Shown here in pieces: positions 36,428 through 46,448 of a stretch of 64,000 bases of DNA. The position numbers and the translations under genes are program-made. Source of the stretch: Sulfoacidibacillus ferrooxidans (GTDB lineage Bacteria; Bacillota; Bacilli; Alicyclobacillales; SLC66); assembly GCF_022606465.1 (NCBI RefSeq), contig NZ_JALBUF010000003.1:124001-188000 (forward strand), given 5' to 3'. Position 1 is the stretch's first letter, and every line of letters begins with the position of its first letter. The notes beneath the pieces are model-generated. The model saw only the letters and a list, made by a program, of their open reading frames with translations. It made no database searches and was not told where the DNA came from.

Positions 36428-37767
36428 CGGATCTCCTCCAAACGCTTAGCTACATGCTCTAGCTGCTCACGACTCACAACTTCAGTGATAGCAACTACAT
36501 AGTGATCTTGTAGTTCAGGATAAGCATCAGCTAGCGGATAACCAAGAAAAATGTGTTCATCTGCTAGTTGTCGCCAAATACGCGCACCATCTGCTACTTT
36601 AATCACGAACTCATGAAAAAAGGGGCCCTTAAACGCTATACTTACACCAGCTTGTTTAAACAATTTTGCTGCAAAATGTGCTTTTGCAAAACATTGAGAA
36701 GCAACCTCATTTAATCCCTTGGGGCCCATATAGGACAAATATACTGAAGCTGCGAGTGCATTTAACGCTTGATTAGAGCAAATATTGGACGAGGCTTTCT
36801 CTCTACGAATATGCTGTTCACGCGCTTGTAAAGTGAGAACAAATCCTCTTCTCCCATCGTGATCTTTGGTTTGTCCAACAATTCTACCTGGCAACCTACG
36901 CGTAAGTGCCGACGTAGCAGCCATCACCCCAAGATAAGGACCCCCAAACTGCAATGAATTACCAAGTGGTTGTCCTTCTGCAATAGCGATATCAGCACCC
37001 AGTTTTCCTGGAGACTCAAGTAATCCTAGTGAGATAGGGTTTGCACTAACAACGAAGAGCGCACCATGTGCGTGTGCAAGTTCAGCCATTGCACGCACAT
37101 TCTCAATTCCACCAAAAAAATTAGGGTATTGAATAATAACCGCTGCGATCTCATCAGAGAGTTCAATCTCTAGCCTTTGCATGTCAATCTGCCCATCTAT
37201 CATGGGTATTTCTTGATACACAATATGTTGTCCGGATACATATGTTTGAAGCACCTGACGATACTCTGGATGAACTGTACGAGAAACGAGTATTTTTGAT
37301 CTGCGCGTATGCGCACATGCAACCACTGCTGCCTCACCTAGTGAGGTAGGACCATCATATAGAGATGCGTTCGATACATCTAGCCCCATTAAATTGGCAA
37401 CGAGTGATTGATATTCAAAAATAGCTTGCAGCATACCTTGACTAATTTCAGGTTGGTATGGAGTATACGCAGTATAAAACTCCGATCGTCCGATCACGGC
37501 ATCAATCACGCTTGGAATATAGTGACGATAGGCACCTGCACCAATCAAAGAGATGGCATGTCCAAGCTCGACATTCTTACCAGCCAGTCTCCTCAATTCT
37601 TGCATAAGTTCCCACTCACTCGCAGCAGCTGGTAGTTCCAGATCACGTTTTAACTTGACTAATGGTGGAATATCACTAAAAAGATCATCTATGCCCTTCA
37701 TCCCAAGTTCACGCAACATATATTCGCGATCGTCATTCGTATTTGGAATATAACTAAAAGAATTCAC
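36424..37767 (-). CDS. gcvPA: Glycine dehydrogenase (decarboxylating) subunit 1
   Basis: A 447-residue subunit of the P-protein that decarboxylates glycine and passes the aminomethyl group to lipoyl-GcvH. It begins [16 protein letters not shown] and has [11 protein letters not shown] and [12 protein letters not shown], typical of GcvPA. The start is GTG, preceded by GGGGG. It follows gcvT by 38 bases. gcvH is not in the window. Confidence 0.97.
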   Translation of the reverse strand: MNSFSYIPNTNDDREYMLRELGMKGIDDLFSDIPPLVKLKRDLELPAAASEWELMQELRRLAGKNVELGHAISLIGAGAYRHYIPSVIDAVIGRSEFYTAYTPYQPEISQGMLQAIFEYQSLVANLMGLDVSNASLYDGPTSLGEAAVVACAHTRRSKILVSRTVHPEYRQVLQTYVSGQHIVYQEIPMIDGQIDMQRLEIELSDEIAAVIIQYPNFFGGIENVRAMAELAHAHGALFVVSANPISLGLLESPGKLGADIAIAEGQPLGNSLQFGGPYLGVMAATSALTRRLPGRIVGQTKDHDGRRGFVLTLQAREQHIRREKASSNICSNQALNALAASVYLSYMGPKGLNEVASQCFAKAHFAAKLFKQAGVSIAFKGPFFHEFVIKVADGARIWRQLADEHIFLGYPLADAYPELQDHYVVAITEVVSREQLEHVAKRLEEIR

Positions 37768-37805
37768 TGACTCGCCCCCATATTTTTATGACCGTATGAC
37801 TTGAG

Positions 37806-38894
37806 TTACTTCTGTCTGCGATAAAATGGCGTTTTGACAATTGTGGCGCGAGTTTGTTTACCCCGAATATCAATCACAATGTCTTGACCGATCTCCGTAT
37901 ACCCCTTGTCTAGTAAAGCAAGACCAATGCTTTTATGCAAAGTTGGACTGAGTGTACCGCTTGTAACGAATCCTATCTTTTTTCCATCTACCATGACTTC
38001 GTGTCCTGCACGGGCAATACCGCGATCAAGTAATTCAAATCCCACCACTTTGCGGGAAATTCCATGCTCTTTTTGTCGCGTTAAAGCAGTTGAACCGTGA
38101 AACTCACCCTTTTGCAATTTAACAAACATCCCAATTCCTGCTTCAAGAGGCGTAATATCTGCAGTCAATTCATGCCCGTATAGTGGCAACCGCGCCTCTA
38201 AACGCAATGTATCTCGTGCACCTAAACCGCACGGTACAATTCCTTCAGGTTCTCCGGCTTCCATGAGTGCAAGAAACATGTGGGCAGCATCTGACGCATT
38301 CAAGTAGATTTCATAGCCATCTTCACCGGTATACCCAGTGCGCGCAACAAGGCAAGAAATACCTGCAATCATCACGTTCGAACGGCAATAATAGTAAGGA
38401 ATCTGTTCCACTGTTTCATCTGTAAGTTTTTGTAAAATACGAACAGAGAATGGACCTTGAAGCGCTAGTTGAGCCATTTGTGAAGAGCGATTGACAATGT
38501 TTGCTCCACAGGAATGAGACATGAACCACTCTTCATCTTTTTCTATGTTGCTCGCATTGACAACGACCAAATAATCAGCATCCGCTAATCGATAAATCAG
38601 GACATCATCCACCGTTCCCCCATCGTCATAACAAATGGGTGTATACAACGCTTGTAAAATTTCTAATCGACTGACATCGTTAGTTGAAATAGTTTGCAAA
38701 AATTCTAATGCATGAGGTCCAGACACTTCAAATTCGCCCATATGGGACACATCAAATAACCCTGCCCTTGTGCGAACCGCCTCATGTTCAGCCATAATAC
38801 CACTAAATTGCACAGGCATTTCCCAGCCACCAAAATCGATAGTCTTTGCTCCAAATTGAGCATAGAGGTCAAATAGCGGAGTCCGCTTTAGCAC
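37806..38894 (-). CDS. gcvT: Glycine cleavage T-protein (aminomethyltransferase)
   Basis: A 362-residue enzyme that transfers the methylene group to tetrahydrofolate and releases ammonia. It has [15 protein letters not shown] near residue 42, [32 protein letters not shown] and [12 protein letters not shown]. The GTG start is preceded by GGAGTG. Expression is under the tandem glycine riboswitch and terminator just upstream, so glycine should switch the whole gcvT-PA-PB unit on. Confidence 0.97.
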   Translation of the reverse strand: MLKRTPLFDLYAQFGAKTIDFGGWEMPVQFSGIMAEHEAVRTRAGLFDVSHMGEFEVSGPHALEFLQTISTNDVSRLEILQALYTPICYDDGGTVDDVLIYRLADADYLVVVNASNIEKDEEWFMSHSCGANIVNRSSQMAQLALQGPFSVRILQKLTDETVEQIPYYYCRSNVMIAGISCLVARTGYTGEDGYEIYLNASDAAHMFLALMEAGEPEGIVPCGLGARDTLRLEARLPLYGHELTADITPLEAGIGMFVKLQKGEFHGSTALTRQKEHGISRKVVGFELLDRGIARAGHEVMVDGKKIGFVTSGTLSPTLHKSIGLALLDKGYTEIGQDIVIDIRGKQTRATIVKTPFYRRQK

Positions 38895-38960
38895 GTGTAT
38901 TCACTCCTTATACGATCATCTCAATCATGTACAATTTCATTTTTAATCACTAAGCACAAC

Positions 38961-38991
38961 AAAAAAAGACACCAAAACAAATGTCGGTATC
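38961..38991 (-). terminator. Riboswitch expression-platform terminator before gcvT
   Basis: On the minus strand GATACC and GGTGTC pair (with one G-U) around a 12-base loop, followed by T7. The hairpin lies directly after the second glycine aptamer, the expected intrinsic terminator of an on-type switch. Confidence 0.8.
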
Positions 38992-38993
38992 TT

Positions 38994-39180
38994 CCCTGTC
39001 CATTTACCTGAGAGTTCGTGAGATGTATAGAAAAAACATCACCATTTCCCCGTGGGTGGCATATAGCACTCTCCAGAGTTGCGTCGCATCGCAGTACTTA
39101 TACCTGAGAGATTCACAAAGTAAAACCGCATGTTACTTGTTTGCTCCTTCGGCGGCAGAACAATCGTCTGCACTCTCCTA
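38994..39180 (-). promoter_or_regulatory. Tandem glycine riboswitch (two aptamers)
   Basis: Read on the minus strand, the first aptamer starts GGAGAGTGCAGACGA and includes CTGCCGCCGAAGGAGCAA and ATCTCTCAGGTA. A short linker (about 39064-39085) leads to the second aptamer, GGAGAGTGCTATATGCCACC...GAACTCTCAGGTAAATGGACAG. These GGAGAG / CTCAGGTA / CCGAAG (CCCACGGGG) signatures are those of the Rfam glycine riboswitch. It controls gcvT-gcvPA-gcvPB. A plus-strand open frame over this region is only the antisense read-through. Confidence 0.95.
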
Positions 39181-39213
39181 CGATGGTCATTCGCTTATGC
39201 AATTTTCCTTTAA

Positions 39214-39219
39214 AGTATA
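39214..39219 (-). promoter_or_regulatory. Candidate -10 of the gcvT promoter
   Basis: TATACT on the minus strand lies about 35 bases upstream of the first riboswitch aptamer. The matching -35 (TGGTAA at 17-base spacing) is poor. Confidence 0.4.
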
Positions 39220-39261
39220 CAGTGAATACACCGATATTACCACCCTCAAATCTTCTGACCT

Positions 39262-39291
39262 TTGCGTGTTCTACGTAAAGTTGGACATACT
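39262..39291 (+). promoter_or_regulatory. Candidate promoter of the yqhH-yqhG unit
   Basis: TTGCGT (39262-39267) and CATACT (39286-39291), 18 bases apart, lie 44 bases ahead of the helicase start. Both elements deviate from consensus. Confidence 0.35.
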
Positions 39292-39334
39292 AGCAACAAT
39301 GCATCTCATTTCGTCTGAGAGAGGGGCACAATAC

Positions 39335-40993
39335 ATGTATCAGTATCACGAGCAACTGGATTTGCGAAAACAGCTAGCGAAGTGTGGCGATATGCCAGCA
39401 GGAAAATGGTCTATGTTCCAATTGGCCTATGAGGCGGAAAAACAGTTTTTATCATCCTCTTTTGAAGACTTTATCTGCTTAGATGCCATTCCTAATCTGG
39501 TTCCATTTCCTCATCAAATTGCAAGTGCCAAGCGCGTAGTCAATGAATTGCATGGTCGAGCACTACTCGCAGATGAAGTTGGTCTTGGAAAAACAATAGA
39601 AGCCGGATTGATTTTAAAAGAGTATTTAATGAGAGGACTTATAAAAAAAGCGCTCATTTTAGTTCCAGCCTCACTGGTTTTGCAATGGACGAGAGAACTC
39701 AATGAAAAATTCGCTATTCCTGCTTTTGCACAACGCAATGAATGGTCATGGACCACGTATGACATCCTTGTTGCTTCTATCGATACCACAAAAAGAGATC
39801 CACATCGCAGTGCTGTTTTAACACAAGATTACGATATAGTCATTGTCGATGAAGCACATAAGCTAAAAAATAGTAAAACGCGCAACTGGCAATTAATTAA
39901 TCAACTAAGAAAAAAATATTTACTGCTTGTCACTGCTACCCCTATTCAAAATGATATGCGTGAACTATTTAATTTGATCAATTTGTTACGCCCTGGACAA
40001 TTAGGCAATGCTACAAGTTTTCGTTCGACACACGTTCATTCAAAGCGAAATCCCAAAAACCCACAGGCACTACGTACTGCCGTAGGCGAAGTCATGGTTA
40101 GAAATCGTCGCGAAGCAGGTGATGTTTTATTTACGGAACGTTTTGTAGAAGTAGTTCCGATCACCTTATCAAAAGAAGAACAAATGCTTTATAACGCAGT
40201 TACAGAATTTATCAAAGATGCGTATACAAAACGCAAAGAAGCAAAGCGAAGTGTCCTCTCGCTAATCACATTGCAGCGAGAAATATGCAGTAGTTCTTAT
40301 GCAGCACTCGGAACGTTAGAAACAATGCAAAAAGATAAACGCAATTCTGAAGGCGACCGAATTTCACTTATGGAAATCTATCATCTTGCTGAGTCAGTAC
40401 CTACTTATACAAAAGTTAATCGAGTGATTGATCTAGTAAAAAAAATTGATGACAAGGTCATCATTTTTACCGAATATCGGGCTACACAAGATTTTCTCCT
40501 TTATATGCTACAACAATCCGGCATCAAAGGTGTGCTCTTTCGCGGAGGTTATAAACGGGGGAAAAAAGATTGGATGAAGGATCTATTTGAACATCGCGCA
40601 CAAGTTCTTATTGCTACCGAGGCTGGCGGAGAAGGAATAAACCTACAATTTTGCAATCAAGTCATCAACTTTGATCTTCCATGGAACCCCATGCGTATCG
40701 AACAGCGCATCGGTCGTGTGCATCGACTTGGACAAACGCGTCCCGTCTATATTCATAACTTTTCCACCATCAATACCATTGAAGAGCATATCGTACATTT
40801 ACTGCAAGATAAAATACGCATGTTTGAAATGGTTATCGGTAAACTAGACATTATCTTAGGCACAAAAGCATTTGAAGAAGATCTCATGAAAACATTTATG
40901 GAAAGCTCAGATGAATCAGAAATTAGAGCTAGACTCTCTGCTATCTCTCACCGTGTACAGAGATCTGACGACGATCAACTTGTCAATATATAA
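39335..40993 (+). CDS. yqhH: SNF2-family DNA/RNA helicase (YqhH)
   Basis: A 552-residue Swi2/Snf2-like ATPase. Walker A LLADEVGLGKTIEAGLIL lies near residues 79-96, the DEAH box is VDEAHKLKN, LLVTATPIQND is motif III, and the C-terminal lobe has ATEAGGEGINLQF and QRIGRVHRLGQ. The same frame is open far upstream through the riboswitch, but GAGGGG lies 8 bases ahead of the ATG at 39335, where real coding begins. In B. subtilis yqhH-yqhG are likewise divergent from gcvT. The cellular role is not settled. Confidence 0.92.
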   Translation: MYQYHEQLDLRKQLAKCGDMPAGKWSMFQLAYEAEKQFLSSSFEDFICLDAIPNLVPFPHQIASAKRVVNELHGRALLADEVGLGKTIEAGLILKEYLMRGLIKKALILVPASLVLQWTRELNEKFAIPAFAQRNEWSWTTYDILVASIDTTKRDPHRSAVLTQDYDIVIVDEAHKLKNSKTRNWQLINQLRKKYLLLVTATPIQNDMRELFNLINLLRPGQLGNATSFRSTHVHSKRNPKNPQALRTAVGEVMVRNRREAGDVLFTERFVEVVPITLSKEEQMLYNAVTEFIKDAYTKRKEAKRSVLSLITLQREICSSSYAALGTLETMQKDKRNSEGDRISLMEIYHLAESVPTYTKVNRVIDLVKKIDDKVIIFTEYRATQDFLLYMLQQSGIKGVLFRGGYKRGKKDWMKDLFEHRAQVLIATEAGGEGINLQFCNQVINFDLPWNPMRIEQRIGRVHRLGQTRPVYIHNFSTINTIEEHIVHLLQDKIRMFEMVIGKLDIILGTKAFEEDLMKTFMESSDESEIRARLSAISHRVQRSDDDQLVNI

Positions 40994-41040
40994 CTTCACT
41001 TTTGATGAACATGACCATACGACTAGGGGGCCATCCATAT

Positions 41041-41889
41041 ATGCCATCAACGCTCTACGAGTATTGTGAACGATATTTTAAAACAGTGGGAGCAACCATA
41101 TTACCTAGTGATGAGAATGCACTTTGTGTTGAAATTACGCGTGATGTTGACAAAGAACTTACAGATCGCCCATTTTATTGGATGTGGGTTGAAGCAATGA
41201 ACGAAAATCCACCAAATACCGTTCTTTATTTACAATTTAAAGAAGACATGCAACCACAGGAAATTCCTAAAGACGCAAAACCTGAATTAATCACGCCAGG
41301 ATGTTATCGACTGATGAGGATCTATGCAAGTGCTAAGACGCGTGGTGCATTTGCAGCTGCATATGAGAATCAATCTCTTCTCTCCCCTTATGCAATTTTC
41401 ATTGTCAGAGTTTCATTTGTGTCTGACCGTCGAATCGACTTTTTAGAGTCATACGCTATTGATTTAACAACCTTACAGGTATATGGAGACGTAATCACAC
41501 GTTTAAATGAGCGCAACTTACTGGATGAACGGCCACTACACGCACAAATTCTACCTGTTCCATTAGACATGGATCAATTATTTTCGCTTTTATTACAATG
41601 TGTTCGCCTTGACGTACAGGATCGCGATCATACATGGGCTACAGAAGCGCATGATCGTCTGCAAGATGAACTACAAAAATTAGATCAGTACTATAACTCC
41701 TTGTCCTCTAGGACAAGTACAAAAGATCCATCCATGAATCTTGAAGGTGAGGGAGAAGGTGAAAGTGATCTGTCGATACAGGCTGAAAGAGAATTACGTC
41801 GCGCAGAACTCATATGGCGTACTGAACCAAAAATTGAAGTTCGTCCACAACAAATGGCACTTGCATATCTAGCATCACCACCTGTCTAA
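41041..41889 (+). CDS. yqhG: YqhG family protein, unknown function
   Basis: A 282-residue soluble protein matching the YqhG family, recognisable from YEYCERYF near the start, DVDKELTDRPFYWMWVE (about 37-53) and a charged C-terminus. No catalytic motif is visible. Conserved pairing with the yqhH helicase suggests a shared task. The ATG at 41041 follows AGGGGG by 10 bases; in-frame codons at 41002-41011 would add a 13-residue extension. A terminator hairpin follows. Confidence 0.85.
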   Translation: MPSTLYEYCERYFKTVGATILPSDENALCVEITRDVDKELTDRPFYWMWVEAMNENPPNTVLYLQFKEDMQPQEIPKDAKPELITPGCYRLMRIYASAKTRGAFAAAYENQSLLSPYAIFIVRVSFVSDRRIDFLESYAIDLTTLQVYGDVITRLNERNLLDERPLHAQILPVPLDMDQLFSLLLQCVRLDVQDRDHTWATEAHDRLQDELQKLDQYYNSLSSRTSTKDPSMNLEGEGEGESDLSIQAERELRRAELIWRTEPKIEVRPQQMALAYLASPPV

Positions 41890-41924
41890 CACTTTTCATA
41901 GACAAAGTGCAGACATAGTACATG

Positions 41925-41965
41925 GTTACCATCTGATAGATGGTGCATGGTAACAGTCATTTTTA
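41925..41965 (+). terminator. Terminator after yqhG
   Basis: GTTACCAT / ATGGTAAC with an internal CCATC/GATGG stem, followed by CATTTTT on the plus strand. Confidence 0.6.
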
Positions 41966-42077
41966 GATCATCTGATTGTGATCAAAAGCTACCGATTACC
42001 ATCGCACCTGATACAAATATTCAAAATGATCCACATACCTTCATAACACTTAACAAGAGATAGCTTGCTTACTAAAC

Positions 42078-43007
42078 TTAAACATCAAGAATTTCTGCAT
42101 TCGCAATACGATAGTCACTACCATCTAAATACCCTACCTGCGACCCACCAATCACGCGACTCTTTAACGGATCCACAAAATTCACCATATCCTGTGGCAT
42201 ACGGTCATACAAATTAGGTGGTGCAAAGTTACTGGTATAGAGCGTAGGCAATTTAGCTGAGAATCTCTGATTAACAATCCGAAATAACTTTTCTAATGTA
42301 AACTCATTGGGACGTTCTTGCCCAATCTCATCTAGAGCTAGTACAGGTACCGTAGAAAACATTTCTAGAGCTGGTTCAATGTCTTTTCCTTCACCAATCA
42401 TACTTCTCAGACGATCAAAAAGAGCATCAACACGAACGAATATTGCCGGTATTTTTCTATCATCTAATCGATTTAAAATAGCGTGCAAAAGATGCGTCTT
42501 ACCAACACCAGCAGGTCCGAAAATATAAAGTCCACTCATATTGTCACCTGGACGAAATTGATTAGCAAATGTTTGTGCTGCTGCGAAAAGATTGGGTTTT
42601 CTCATCCTCTGTGATTTAGGAAAATTAGCAAAGGTTAGTTGTAAATCATACGGAGTGCGTTCTGAATAAGTCTGATAACGCGCCGCACGAGATAATGCCA
42701 AATAATCCTTAAAAGGTTCACAATATCCCGTTTGCGCTACAATTTGTTCATTATATACATCAAGATGATATTGCATCCCTTTTGCATCACCTATTTTGCC
42801 ACAATGATCGTATCCATTACAGCCATTGCAGATCTTATCTTGCGCAATGAGATCTAACAGTAATGGTTTTGAACGAGTAATTGCATCATCTGAGACATGA
42901 AGTTCTTGTAAAGCAGGAATCAATTTACGTAACTCATTTGGGTTGTGATGATCTTGTACCTTTACTGCACCCTTAGGTAATAAACCACCCAAACGTTCTA
43001 AACTCAT
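42078..43007 (-). CDS. DnaI-family replicative helicase loader
   Basis: A 309-residue AAA+ ATPase. The N-terminal half contains a zinc-binding cluster CNGCNGYDHC (about 60-69) and a later Cys (GYCEPF), as in B. subtilis DnaI. The ATPase core has Walker A FGPAGVGKTHLLHAIL (about 164-179), Walker B VLALDEIGQE, and sensor YTSNFAPPNL. DnaI loads the DnaC hexamer at origins. Its ATG overlaps the asnB stop as ATGA. dnaI usually follows dnaB, so the asnB context is unusual; it could be the main loader or a paralogue. Confidence 0.85.
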   Translation of the reverse strand: MSLERLGGLLPKGAVKVQDHHNPNELRKLIPALQELHVSDDAITRSKPLLLDLIAQDKICNGCNGYDHCGKIGDAKGMQYHLDVYNEQIVAQTGYCEPFKDYLALSRAARYQTYSERTPYDLQLTFANFPKSQRMRKPNLFAAAQTFANQFRPGDNMSGLYIFGPAGVGKTHLLHAILNRLDDRKIPAIFVRVDALFDRLRSMIGEGKDIEPALEMFSTVPVLALDEIGQERPNEFTLEKLFRIVNQRFSAKLPTLYTSNFAPPNLYDRMPQDMVNFVDPLKSRVIGGSQVGYLDGSDYRIANAEILDV

Positions 43008-44926
43008 ACCAAGGCCTCCGTAAACATTCGTTGTCGACGTTTAGCCACCAACTCTGATTCAGCGGACACAAAGCTGCGAGTTTGTTCGACATACGTTTGA
43101 TGCCATAATAAAAAGATGACAATCGCCCAAATTTTACGAGCATGATCACGTGTGCCTTGACGATGTTCCTCAAGTAGATGAAGAATATAATGTTTATCAA
43201 ACAGATCATCAAGCGTACTGGAACCGATGAGATCGCGAGCAAATTGATAATGCTCATCTTTTAACCATTTGCGAGTAGGTACTGGAAATCCTAATTTTTT
43301 ACGTTCAGTCACTTCTTTTGGTAGTAATTTCCGAACGGCTTCACGCATAACATGCTTAGTTGTGCCATTCGCTAAACGATATGCCATTGGAATCTGGGAC
43401 GCAAACTCAAAAACTTGTTTATCAAGAAAAGGAACCCTTAGCTCCACACTATTAGCCATCGTCATTTTATCAGCTTTCATGAGAATATCCCCTGGCAACC
43501 AAGTATGCAAATCCAAATATTGCATTTTAGTCACGTCATCAGCATCTTTTACTTGGCTATAATATTGACCAGTGATATCCATTGGACGTCGATAATGATA
43601 TTCATCCGGATTAAATTTCACAAATTTTTTCTTTTCAGCTTCTGAAAATAGAAAAGCATTACCAAAAAATCTTTCCTCAACTGTTCGAGAGCCCCGCATC
43701 AAAAAGCTTCTTCCTTTCATTCCTTCAGGTAAAATTTGCGCAACACCTGAAAGACTTTGGCGAATACTAGGTGGGACATACTCAAACATACGCAAGGAAA
43801 GGGGCTCTCTATAAATTGTATATCCACCAAAAATCTCATCAGCGCCTTCACCAGACAGCACTACTGTCACATGCTCGCTAGCTAGCTCAGAAACAAAATA
43901 CAAGGCAATAGCGGACGGATCTGCTACAGGCTCGTCCTGATGATATACAAGGCGTGGAAGTTCCTCCAAATATCTCTTTGCTGTAATTACAGTATCACGA
44001 TGCACAGTTCCTAATACTCGTGCGGTTTCGCGCGCATACTGAATCTCACTTAATCCACCAGCACCTTCAAACCCAACAGTAAAAGTTTGTACATCTTCTA
44101 ATTCCTTTAATAAAGCGACAATTGCACTCGAATCCACACCAGAAGATAAAAAAGCACCACGTGGCACATCGCTATTCATGTGTACACGTACGGATTCCCG
44201 CAGTTGTTCTAAAATCCCGTCAACATAATATGAAATAGGTTGATCAATTGGAGAAAATTTTAATTGATAATAGCGTTTAACAATCGTCTCATTACCACGT
44301 GCAATTAGATAATGCGCTGGTGGTAACTTGTGAATCCCTTCAAACATAGTCATTGGCTCAGGGACATACTGAAATGTTAGATAATTCCAAAATGCTTCTC
44401 TGTCAATGATACGTGACACATCTGGAATTCTAAGCAGACTTTTAATCTCTGATGCAAACGCCAAAAACCCATCTTGCTGCGTATAGTATAAAGGTTTAAT
44501 TCCAAATGGATCTCGCGCCATAAAAAGTTGTTGCTTCTCTCCATCCCAAATACCAAACGAAAACATACCACGCAATTTAGTTACACAATCCACACCATAT
44601 TGCTCATATAAATGAACAATGACTTCTGTATCAGTCTCCGTTTTAAAAGTGTGTCCAAGATCAATAAGTTCATCACGTAATGTTTTATAATTATAAATTT
44701 CGCCATTAAAAACGATCCACTTTGTATCATCTTCGTTAGTTAAAGGCTGATGTCCACCTTTCAGATCGATAATGGCTAACCGCCTAAACCCTAAGCCTGC
44801 AACTCCATCGAAATAATAACCATCATCATCTGGACCACGATGAACGATCTCACCATTCATCGCATGCACAATTTGTGGATCACATATCTTTCCTTGCCGA
44901 TCCATATATCCTACAATTCCACACAC
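43004..44926 (-). CDS. asnB: Asparagine synthase (glutamine-hydrolysing)
   Basis: A 640-residue two-domain enzyme. C2 (MCGIVGY) is the N-terminal nucleophile of the glutaminase domain (about 1-200, with RGPDDDG and NGEIYNY). The synthetase domain has the PP-loop LSSGVDSSAIVALL (about 257-270) and SGEGADEIFGGY. It makes asparagine, or amidates cell-wall mDAP in some Bacillus paralogues. The GTG start is preceded by GGAGG. It is translationally coupled to the helicase-loader gene. Confidence 0.94.
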   Translation of the reverse strand: MCGIVGYMDRQGKICDPQIVHAMNGEIVHRGPDDDGYYFDGVAGLGFRRLAIIDLKGGHQPLTNEDDTKWIVFNGEIYNYKTLRDELIDLGHTFKTETDTEVIVHLYEQYGVDCVTKLRGMFSFGIWDGEKQQLFMARDPFGIKPLYYTQQDGFLAFASEIKSLLRIPDVSRIIDREAFWNYLTFQYVPEPMTMFEGIHKLPPAHYLIARGNETIVKRYYQLKFSPIDQPISYYVDGILEQLRESVRVHMNSDVPRGAFLSSGVDSSAIVALLKELEDVQTFTVGFEGAGGLSEIQYARETARVLGTVHRDTVITAKRYLEELPRLVYHQDEPVADPSAIALYFVSELASEHVTVVLSGEGADEIFGGYTIYREPLSLRMFEYVPPSIRQSLSGVAQILPEGMKGRSFLMRGSRTVEERFFGNAFLFSEAEKKKFVKFNPDEYHYRRPMDITGQYYSQVKDADDVTKMQYLDLHTWLPGDILMKADKMTMANSVELRVPFLDKQVFEFASQIPMAYRLANGTTKHVMREAVRKLLPKEVTERKKLGFPVPTRKWLKDEHYQFARDLIGSSTLDDLFDKHYILHLLEEHRQGTRDHARKIWAIVIFLLWHQTYVEQTRSFVSAESELVAKRRQRMFTEALV

Positions 44927-44959
44927 GTTATAACATCCTCCTACCTATTTACGGAAAAA

Positions 44960-45475
44960 TCATCTCTTTATATCATTTTCTAAGTAGTATCCCACAATGT
45001 AGCTTGCAGCCATTTCTAAATTCTGCGAGTCAACCGTGAGATCTGCAAAATCATATTTTCCTTTTCTATTTTCATAAAGTTCTTTAATAGTAGATTCAAA
45101 GTTTTCGCCTTGCAATAAAGGTCGAGTTATATCTTTTTTAAGCCGTTGTACAATAACATCCAAAGTAGCATGAACATGCACAACAAACGAATGTTCAGAT
45201 AGATATTTAGAAGATTCCTCTCGCAAGACAGCCCCTCCGCCAGTTGCTAGAACGGCGTAAGAAGAACCCGGGCCACTACTTAATGCGACAATAGCTGCTG
45301 CCTCTACATCGCGAAAATACAACTCACCTTTTTGTGAGAATATCTGTGAAATAGACATTTTTTCTTGACATGCAATAAAATAATCTAGATCCCAAACAAG
45401 TAACCCATAACGCAATGACAGTAATCGGCCTAGTGAAGATTTGCCAGCACCAGTAAAACCAATCAAAGATATCAT
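44960..45475 (-). CDS. aroK: Shikimate kinase
   Basis: A 171-residue P-loop kinase. It starts MISLIGFTGAGKSSLG (Walker A at residues 6-14). DLDYFIACQE binds shikimate and Mg, LATGGGAVLRE is the GGG motif, and RPLL is part of the lid. The ATG at 45475 was chosen because GGAGG lies 6 bases ahead; the frame extends seven codons further without a signal. aroK downstream of comG is the same order as in B. subtilis. Confidence 0.93.
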   Translation of the reverse strand: MISLIGFTGAGKSSLGRLLSLRYGLLVWDLDYFIACQEKMSISQIFSQKGELYFRDVEAAAIVALSSGPGSSYAVLATGGGAVLREESSKYLSEHSFVVHVHATLDVIVQRLKKDITRPLLQGENFESTIKELYENRKGKYDFADLTVDSQNLEMAASYIVGYYLENDIKR

Positions 45476-45535
45476 AGCAAACCTCCTTCTACGCAATTCT
45501 ATGTTAACACAATTTACTCCTTGATCATATCTTCA

Positions 45536-45994
45536 CTACGGCATGGACGACCAAGATAAAACCGAATGTGTTACTGTATTTACATTCGCTGTAATGCTTG
45601 AAGTAGCGCCATCAGCAGTGATGCCTTGTGTTTGTATTTCAACCACCGGGCCTTGTGAGCTTCCAATAATAGTGGCACTATAATCTCCCCCGTAACCAGG
45701 AACTGATTGGAGCATAGTCGATCCGCCTGAAAAAAGGACTGCCATTTCAGACTCCATTCCCGCATGAGCTAAATTATATGCTGCCAAAATATCTTCGCGC
45801 GCTGATTGTCTTTGCATAACTCCGATACTCATCATAAGTATCGAGGATGAGATGACCATCAGTACACCAAAAATTAAGAGTACAAACGGCAGAGCTAGCC
45901 CTGCACTTGACTCCTGATTAATTGATGTGTCCAAGCGCAAATACAAGAGAATATTTTGTATTAAGCGTTGGACTATCTTGCCCATAATAGACAT
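45536..45994 (-). CDS. comGG: ComGG-like pseudopilin / PilX-type protein
   Basis: A 152-residue protein with one hydrophobic segment (about 32-55) that lacks a clear GFxxxE prepilin site, as is usual for ComGG. The remainder is a Ser/Thr-rich extracytoplasmic domain. It overlaps the preceding ComGF-like gene by 77 bases; GGGG lies 9 bases ahead of its ATG. Assignment is by position as the last comG gene. Confidence 0.65.
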   Translation of the reverse strand: MSIMGKIVQRLIQNILLYLRLDTSINQESSAGLALPFVLLIFGVLMVISSSILMMSIGVMQRQSAREDILAAYNLAHAGMESEMAVLFSGGSTMLQSVPGYGGDYSATIIGSSQGPVVEIQTQGITADGATSSITANVNTVTHSVLSWSSMP

Positions 45995-46448
45995 TGACTA
46001 CAACCCCAGTCTTTGGAAGAATTTGATAATTGACATTTTCTACATTTGTAGATACGATGGCTGTTCCGTTGCCGTTGACACTGCGATAGATCATCAGAGA
46101 AGGCGATAATTGATAGTCCATGACTTGTCCTTGTTCAGATATACTGATGATCGAATTATCATAAGAATAAGAAGATGCACAGTGCATATCGTTAGCCATT
46201 GCATGATACATGACCCAACTATCGTCTAATTCAAAACCTTTAGTAGTCATCTGATCACTAAAACGTAAACAACTAATATACACCGCGAGGCTAGAAGTTA
46301 AAATTAAACTTGTAATAGCTACACTAAATATCGTTTCAAGCAAACCAAATCCATCTGTTACCTTTAAATGGAATGCATGATTCACATACTTCAATATATC
46401 ATGTCGTGAAATCTGGCATTTGATTATTTCTCTGTGTATCCTCTTCAT
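45918..46448 (-). CDS. comGF: ComGF-like prepilin
   Basis: A 176-residue minor pseudopilin. A long basic leader (residues 1-33) ends at a prepilin peptidase site G|FGLLE followed by a hydrophobic helix (about 38-58). The mature domain contains conserved-looking cysteines near residues 65 and 114. ATGA overlap with the upstream prepilin gene. It should be processed by ComC and support DNA uptake. Confidence 0.75.
   Translation of the reverse strand: MKRIHREIIKCQISRHDILKYVNHAFHLKVTDGFGLLETIFSVAITSLILTSSLAVYISCLRFSDQMTTKGFELDDSWVMYHAMANDMHCASSYSYDNSIISISEQGQVMDYQLSPSLMIYRSVNGNGTAIVSTNVENVNYQILPKTGVVVNVYYGQDSPTLNTKYSLVFALGHIN

Noticed and set aside
38981-39334. Plus-strand N-terminal extension of the SNF2 helicase by 118 codons
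   Set aside because: It is the antisense of the glycine riboswitch and terminator. A well-spaced ribosome-binding site and family homology begin at 39335.
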